NCBI GenBank assembly: GCA_964439605.1
Contig: CAYTPC010000035.1
Location: 1 to 17,592, forward strand
Direction of reading: 5' to 3'
DNA: 17,592 bases
From: JAITWT01 sp964439605
Lineage (GTDB): Bacteria > Pseudomonadota > Gammaproteobacteria > Burkholderiales > Burkholderiaceae_C
The first letter of the stretch is position 1. Each line of letters opens with the position of its first letter. A program made the position numbers and the translations under genes. Below, piece after piece: positions 14,225-17,592 of the stretch. The notes below the pieces were generated by a model, which was not told where the DNA came from, searched no databases, and was given only the letters and a program-made list of their open reading frames with translations.

Positions 14225-15112
14225 CTGGGCAAACAGCTCGTCGTAAATCTGGTAGCGCGAGGCGCTGATCCGCCCCGCCTCGACCGCTGCGCGCACGCCG
14301 CAACCCGGTTCGTGCCGGTGCGTGCAGTTGTAGAAGCGGCATTGGCCCAGGTGCTCGGCGATGTCGGGCATCAGCGTCGCCAGTTGCGTCGGCTCGATGT
14401 GGTGCAGGCCGAATTCTTGAAAGCCGGGCGAATCGATCAGCGCCGTCGCGCTGGTGCGATCGACCCAATACCAGCGTGTGGTGGTCGTGGTGTGGCGCCC
14501 CGAATTGAGCGCCTGCGAAATCTCGCCCGTGGCGGCTTGCGCGCCTGGCACGAGTTGGTTGATCAGCGTGCTTTTTCCCGCGCCCGAAGGACCGAGTACC
14601 AGTGTGGTTTTGCCGTGCAGCAGCTCTTCGAGCGCGGCGCGGTCGGCATGGCCCGGCGCCGCCAGCGACAGGGGCAGCACCTTCTGGTGCATCGCGCGGT
14701 AAGGCGCGAGCCGCGTCCAGGCGCGTTCGAAAGCTTGCGTGAGATCGCTCTTGTTGAGCGCGATGATTGCCGCGATGCGCTCGGCTTGCGCGGCGATCAG
14801 CGCGCGCGTGAGCTGATGCTCCGAGAACTCGGGCTGCGCCGCGATCAGCACCAGAACCTGGTCCAGGTTGGCCGCAAACGATTTGGTGCGCAGTTCATCT
14901 TGCCGGTACAGCAGATTGCGGCGCGGCAGCACCGCCTCGATCGTTCCTTCGTCCTGACTGGGTTGCCAGCGCACGCGGTCGCCGACGACGGCTTGATTTT
15001 TCTTGCCGCGCGGGTGGCACAGCACGTGCGCGCCGTCGGCGGCTTCAACCATGCAATGCCGGCCGTGGCTGGCGATGACCAGTCCTTCTGGCAACGATGA
15101 TGCGCTGGTCAC
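14216..15112 (-). CDS. rsgA: Ribosome small subunit-dependent GTPase A
   Basis: A circularly permuted GTPase that checks late 30S assembly. It is 298 residues with an N-terminal OB fold (about 1-75) and then the permuted G motifs: G4 NKSD (120-123), G1 GPSGAGKST (174-182) and G3 DSPG (227-230). The switch I-like TTTTTR is at 208-213. A C-terminal zinc site follows: C258, C263, H265 and C271 in CRFYNCTHRHEPGC. The start is GTG at 15110-15112; no in-frame ATG exists nearby upstream, and the next Met (residue 21) would cut into the OB fold. It lies 27 bp after the M48 protease gene and is probably cotranscribed. Its last codons overlap hisC. Confidence 0.96.
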   Translation of the reverse strand: MTSASSLPEGLVIASHGRHCMVEAADGAHVLCHPRGKKNQAVVGDRVRWQPSQDEGTIEAVLPRRNLLYRQDELRTKSFAANLDQVLVLIAAQPEFSEHQLTRALIAAQAERIAAIIALNKSDLTQAFERAWTRLAPYRAMHQKVLPLSLAAPGHADRAALEELLHGKTTLVLGPSGAGKSTLINQLVPGAQAATGEISQALNSGRHTTTTTRWYWVDRTSATALIDSPGFQEFGLHHIEPTQLATLMPDIAEHLGQCRFYNCTHRHEPGCGVRAAVEAGRISASRYQIYDELFAQLR

Positions 15113-15139
15113 GGTGGGGATTCCAGGGTTAGAGGTTCA

Positions 15140-16408
15140 TCAGGTGGCATGGGCTTGATCCAGCCGCGCCAGCCGTTCATTCGCCGGCGGATGCGAATAG
15201 TAAAAGCGCACGAACAGCGGATCGGGCGTCAGCGTCGAGGCATTGTCCTGAAAGAGCTTGAGCAGCGCGCTGCGCAGATCGCTTGCATTGGCGTGCGCGG
15301 CGGCGTAAGCGTCGGCCTCGAATTCCTGCTTGCGCGACAGCAGCGCCGGCAGCGGTGCGACGAACAGCATGAACACCGGCACCGCGAGCATAAAGAGCAG
15401 CAGCGCCAGCGCGGCATTGGGCGCGGTGATGTTGGGCTGCACGCCCAGCCCGGCGTAGAACCAGATCTGGTCCGACAGCCACCCCAGCAGCGCAAAACCG
15501 GCCAGGCTGAGCGTGAACATCATCACCATGCGTTGGATGGTGTGACGGTGCTTGAAATGCCCCAACTCGTGCGCCAGCACCGCTTCGATTTCGTCCGCGT
15601 TCAACTGGTTGAGCAGTGTGTCGAAAAATACCACGCGCTTGTGCGCGCCAAAGCCGGTGAAATACGCATTGGCGTGTGCGCTGCGGCGGCTGCCGTCCAT
15701 CACGAACAGGCCCTTGGACGAAAAACCGCAGCGCTCCATCAGCGCGTTCACGCGTTCTTTGAGCGCCTGGTTTTCCAGCGGCGTGAACTTGTTGAACAGC
15801 GGCGCGATGAACGCCGGATAGATCGCTATCAGCAACAGGCTGAACGACACCCATGCGCCCCACGCCCACAGCCACCACCACTGGCCCGCCGCGCCCATCA
15901 GCCACAGAATCAGCGCCGCGATCGGCAGTCCGATCAGCGCGGACAACACCATGCTCTTGAGCGTATCGGCCAGCCAGAGTCCGCGCGTCATCTTGTTGAA
16001 GCCGAAACGCTGTTCCACGCCGAAGGTCTGCCACAGCGTGAACGGCAAATCCAGCAGCGCGCCGATCATGGCGAAGCAGGCGATCAGCGCCAGCTCCTGC
16101 CACAGCCCGCCGCCCATCCAGTCCAGCAGCGCTTGATTGAGCGCATCCAGCCCGCCCAGCAACGTCCAGCCCAGGAGCACGGCAGCCGACCAGGCCATTT
16201 CCAGCGTGCCCACGCGCGCCTTGGCCAGGGTGTAATCAGCCGCGCGCTGGTGCGCCGCCAGGGTGACCGTTTGCGCGAAAACTTCCGGCACCGCGTTGCG
16301 ATGGCGCGCCACATGGCGTACCTGCCGCGAGGCGAGCCAGAATTTCAACAGCAGCCCGAGCATGAGCGCGGCGGCAAAAACGAGGGTCAATAGCAGCGAG
16401 GCGGACAT
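15140..16408 (-). CDS. M48 family zinc metallopeptidase, Ste24/CAAX protease-like
   Basis: An inner-membrane zinc protease of 422 residues, the length of the Ste24-type M48A group and much longer than HtpX (about 290). It has the N-terminal membrane segment (residues about 4-22) plus further helices near 70-90, 105-125, 150-172, 178-205, 298-315 and 335-355. The zinc-binding HELGH is at 280-284, with the third ligand in EFEAD (362-366). YFTGFGAHKRVVFFDTLL, VLAHELGHFKHRH and YSHPPANERLARL are family blocks. Bacterial members probably act in membrane-protein quality control; true CAAX processing is not expected in bacteria, so the substrate is unknown. ATG 16408 faces orn across a 133-bp divergent gap. 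Confidence 0.93.
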   Translation of the reverse strand: MSASLLLTLVFAAALMLGLLLKFWLASRQVRHVARHRNAVPEVFAQTVTLAAHQRAADYTLAKARVGTLEMAWSAAVLLGWTLLGGLDALNQALLDWMGGGLWQELALIACFAMIGALLDLPFTLWQTFGVEQRFGFNKMTRGLWLADTLKSMVLSALIGLPIAALILWLMGAAGQWWWLWAWGAWVSFSLLLIAIYPAFIAPLFNKFTPLENQALKERVNALMERCGFSSKGLFVMDGSRRSAHANAYFTGFGAHKRVVFFDTLLNQLNADEIEAVLAHELGHFKHRHTIQRMVMMFTLSLAGFALLGWLSDQIWFYAGLGVQPNITAPNAALALLLFMLAVPVFMLFVAPLPALLSRKQEFEADAYAAAHANASDLRSALLKLFQDNASTLTPDPLFVRFYYSHPPANERLARLDQAHAT

Positions 16409-16541
16409 AAGGCGCGAAGTGTAGGGCCTGTCTTGCGCGCATGGGCGCAGCGGTGAAAAGGGTAGCGGGCAGGGCGGTCAAAGGCCTGCGTGAAGCGCCG
16501 AGTGTAGAACGGTCCCCGCGGTGATGGCGGACAATCGCGCG

Positions 16542-17138
16542 ATGCCTGATATCACCGATTCGACCGCACCCGCCCCCGCCGCCCCCGCGCTCGCCAAGAG
16601 CGACATGAACCTTGTCTGGATCGACTGCGAGATGAGCGGTCTTGATCCTGAAAAAGAACGCCTGCTGGAAATCGCCGTCGTCGTCACCGGCCCCGACCTG
16701 ACGCCGCGCATCGATGGTCCGGTGCTGGTTATTCATCAGGACGAGGCGGTGCTTGGCGCGATGGATGCCTGGAACAAGGGCACCCACGGCCGCAGCGGCC
16801 TGACCGACAAAGTGCGCGTCTCCACGCTCGACGAGATGCAGGCGCAGGCGCAGATTCTTGAATTCATCGCGCGTTACGCGCCCAAGGGCGCCTCGCCCAT
16901 GTGCGGCAACACCATCGGACAAGACCGGCGTTTCCTCGTCAAATACATGCCGCAACTGGAGGCGTATTTCCACTACCGCAACCTCGACGTCAGCACGCTC
17001 AAGGAACTGGCGCGGCGCTGGAAGCCGCAGGCGCACGCGGCTTTCAAGAAGCGTCAACTGCACACCGCGCTGGCGGACGTGCATGAGTCGATCGATGAGC
17101 TGGTGCATTACCGGGATAGTTTTTTGCGGCTGGACTGA
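16542..17138 (+). CDS. orn: Oligoribonuclease
   Basis: A 3'-5' exonuclease that degrades RNA fragments of two to five nucleotides, including pGpG from cyclic-di-GMP turnover. It is a DEDDh enzyme of 198 residues from ATG 16542. The first acidic pair D28 and E30 lies in WIDCEMSGLDPEKERLLEIA. The second Asp is in CGNTIGQDRRFLVKYMPQLE, followed by YFHYRNLDVSTLKELARRWK, and the final His/Asp is in HTALADVHESIDELVHYR. The first 20 residues are an Ala/Pro-rich linker. Starts at 16521 and 16524 are in frame, and 16605 (MNLVWIDCEM) would be minimal; 16542 is chosen as the closest to related proteins. It is divergent from the M48 gene and has no downstream partner within 300 bp. Confidence 0.96.
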   Translation: MPDITDSTAPAPAAPALAKSDMNLVWIDCEMSGLDPEKERLLEIAVVVTGPDLTPRIDGPVLVIHQDEAVLGAMDAWNKGTHGRSGLTDKVRVSTLDEMQAQAQILEFIARYAPKGASPMCGNTIGQDRRFLVKYMPQLEAYFHYRNLDVSTLKELARRWKPQAHAAFKKRQLHTALADVHESIDELVHYRDSFLRLD

Positions 17139-17316
17139 CAACTGACGCTCACCCCCAGGCTTCGCGCACTTCGTGTCGCTACGCCGGGCGGCCGCCAGAG
17201 GCGGCTGCTCTTCGGGCACGTCCAAGCCTGCGCAGGCAGGCTTGGAGCCGCGGCCCTCAGCCCTCTCCGGGGGCGCACCCAGCGGCCCGGCGAAGCCGGT
17301 TCTGCGGGTGCCCTGG
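17139..17316. repeat. Palindrome-rich intergenic segment after orn
   Basis: No gene is supported here. It holds several GC-rich hairpins in a row: GCCGCC-AGA-GGCGGC (17191-17205), an 11-bp perfect stem with a GCAG loop (17221-17246, arms TCCAAGCCTGC / GCAGGCTTGGA) and CCGGC-GAA-GCCGG (17287-17299). The CTTCGCGCACTTCGTGTCGC style resembles intergenic repeats frequent in Burkholderiales genomes (REP-like). None has a T-tract. They probably bound the orn transcript. Confidence 0.6.
17221..17246. repeat. 11-bp perfect stem-loop downstream of orn
   Basis: TCCAAGCCTGC and GCAGGCTTGGA flank a GCAG tetraloop, 83 bp after the orn stop. It is the strongest hairpin in the tail and could act as an mRNA 3' stabiliser or Rho-dependent stop; there is no U-run. 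Confidence 0.7.
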
Positions 17317-17388
17317 GCTGTACCGCTGTACCGCTGTACCGCTGTACCGCTGTACCGCTGTACCGCTGTACCGCTGTACCGCTGTACC
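17317..17388. repeat. Octanucleotide microsatellite, nine perfect copies of GCTGTACC
   Basis: Nine consecutive identical 8-bp units span 72 bp with no mismatch, followed by GC as the start of a tenth. The unit is not a multiple of three, so frames through it cycle and give an artefactual repeat peptide. It has no spacers, so it is not CRISPR. It ends 67 bp before the predicted promoter at 17456. Confidence 0.97.
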
Positions 17389-17455
17389 GCGCCAGTTTTT
17401 GTGTTGCGGATCGCGCGGCAACGCAGTGGAAAACGGAGATCTATTCGTGGAAAGG

Positions 17456-17484
17456 TTGATGAATCCTGTCACCTATGCGATAAT
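17456..17484 (+). promoter_or_regulatory. Strong sigma70-like promoter near the right edge
   Basis: TTGATG (17456-17461) and GATAAT (17479-17484) are separated by exactly 17 bp, with TGC immediately before the -10 (extended -10 form). The predicted start is near 17491. It is the best-matched promoter in the window. Confidence 0.75.
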
Positions 17485-17489
17485 ACAAA

Positions 17490-17508
17490 GCTCTTCTGAA
17501 TGAAGAGC
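17490..17508 (+). repeat. Hairpin at the predicted 5' end of the edge transcript
   Basis: GCTCTTC-TGAAT-GAAGAGC is a perfect seven-base stem with a five-base loop, beginning at the predicted transcription start. It would give the RNA a 5'-terminal stem-loop, as in many small RNAs and stabilised leaders. Confidence 0.6.
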
Positions 17509-17592
17509 CTTCCGCTGGCTGATGCTGATAATTCGGCTTCGCGGCAGTTTCCACCTCTTTCTGTCTTGCACGCGCGTCCGCGCTTCCTCAGG
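17500..17592 (+). CDS. Possible start of a gene running off the right edge
   Basis: From ATG 17500 the frame is open for 31 codons to the edge, beginning MKSLPLADADNSASRQF. I do not recognise the product. The ATG lies only about nine bases after the predicted transcription start, inside the hairpin, and has no Shine-Dalgarno, so it would be near-leaderless. A non-coding RNA or leader is at least as likely. The fragment is too short to decide. Confidence 0.25.
   Translation, partial: MKSLPLADADNSASRQFPPLSVLHARPRFLR

Noticed and set aside
15149..16393. Long plus-strand open frame (414 codons) opposite the M48 protease
   Set aside because: Gln/Arg-rich antisense shadow; the minus-strand gene carries HELGH and EFEAD and coherent membrane segments.
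17317..17388. Tandem array as a possible CRISPR
   Set aside because: The units are only 8 bp and directly contiguous, with no spacers and no cas gene nearby.
17173..17499. Open frame with an eight-residue repeat peptide (LYRCTAVP) after orn
   Set aside because: The peptide repeat is the automatic result of an 8-bp microsatellite read over 24 bases. The rest of the frame covers hairpin-rich intergenic sequence and even runs through the predicted promoter. The opposite-strand frame over the same array is equally artefactual.

Overview
The window is a high-GC chromosomal segment that reads as a betaproteobacterium, most likely order Burkholderiales. The grounds are gene order and protein character: purM and an AI-2E/PerM-type permease run divergently from hda-pcnB-folK; rpsP-rimM-trmD-rplS is followed by a CoA-pyrophosphatase Nudix gene and a CobD/CbiB-family gene; rsgA, an M48 protease and orn lie close together. 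I cannot name a genus from sequence alone. Nearly all of the window is housekeeping core genome. I see no transposase, phage gene, CRISPR array, tRNA or rRNA.

Layout. (1) 1-3950, minus strand: a left-truncated pstS with a clear Pho box, an orphan SAM-dependent methyltransferase, a PerM-type permease and purM. (2) 3951-4132: a divergent intergenic region with a 52-bp near-perfect palindrome. (3) 4133-6916, plus: hda (control of DnaA), pcnB (poly(A) polymerase) and folK (folate). (4) 7079-8747, plus: a PhoU-like DUF47 gene and a PiT phosphate permease. (5) 8976-11140, plus: the ribosomal operon rpsP-rimM-trmD-rplS, with a structured leader at the front and a textbook terminator at 11166-11197. 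(6) 11290-14224, plus: Nudix CoA pyrophosphatase, CobD/CbiB-family membrane protein and hisC. (7) 14216-16408, minus: rsgA and an M48 Ste24-like protease; rsgA overlaps the end of hisC tail to tail. (8) 16542-17138, plus: orn. (9) 17139-17592: a non-coding, repeat-rich tail with palindromic hairpins, nine perfect copies of an 8-bp unit, a strong promoter-like sequence with a hairpin at its predicted start, and possibly the first codons of a gene running off the edge.

Themes. Two phosphate-uptake routes are present: Pho-regulated high-affinity PstS, and low-affinity PiT with its DUF47 partner. RNA metabolism and ribosome assembly are strongly represented (pcnB, orn, rpsP, rimM, trmD, rplS, rsgA). 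I found no convincing new multi-gene system. The items most worth a second look are non-coding: the purM/hda palindrome, the octamer array and promoter at the right edge, and the rpsP leader. The CbiB-like/HisC-like pair outside any cobalamin cluster is also worth checking.
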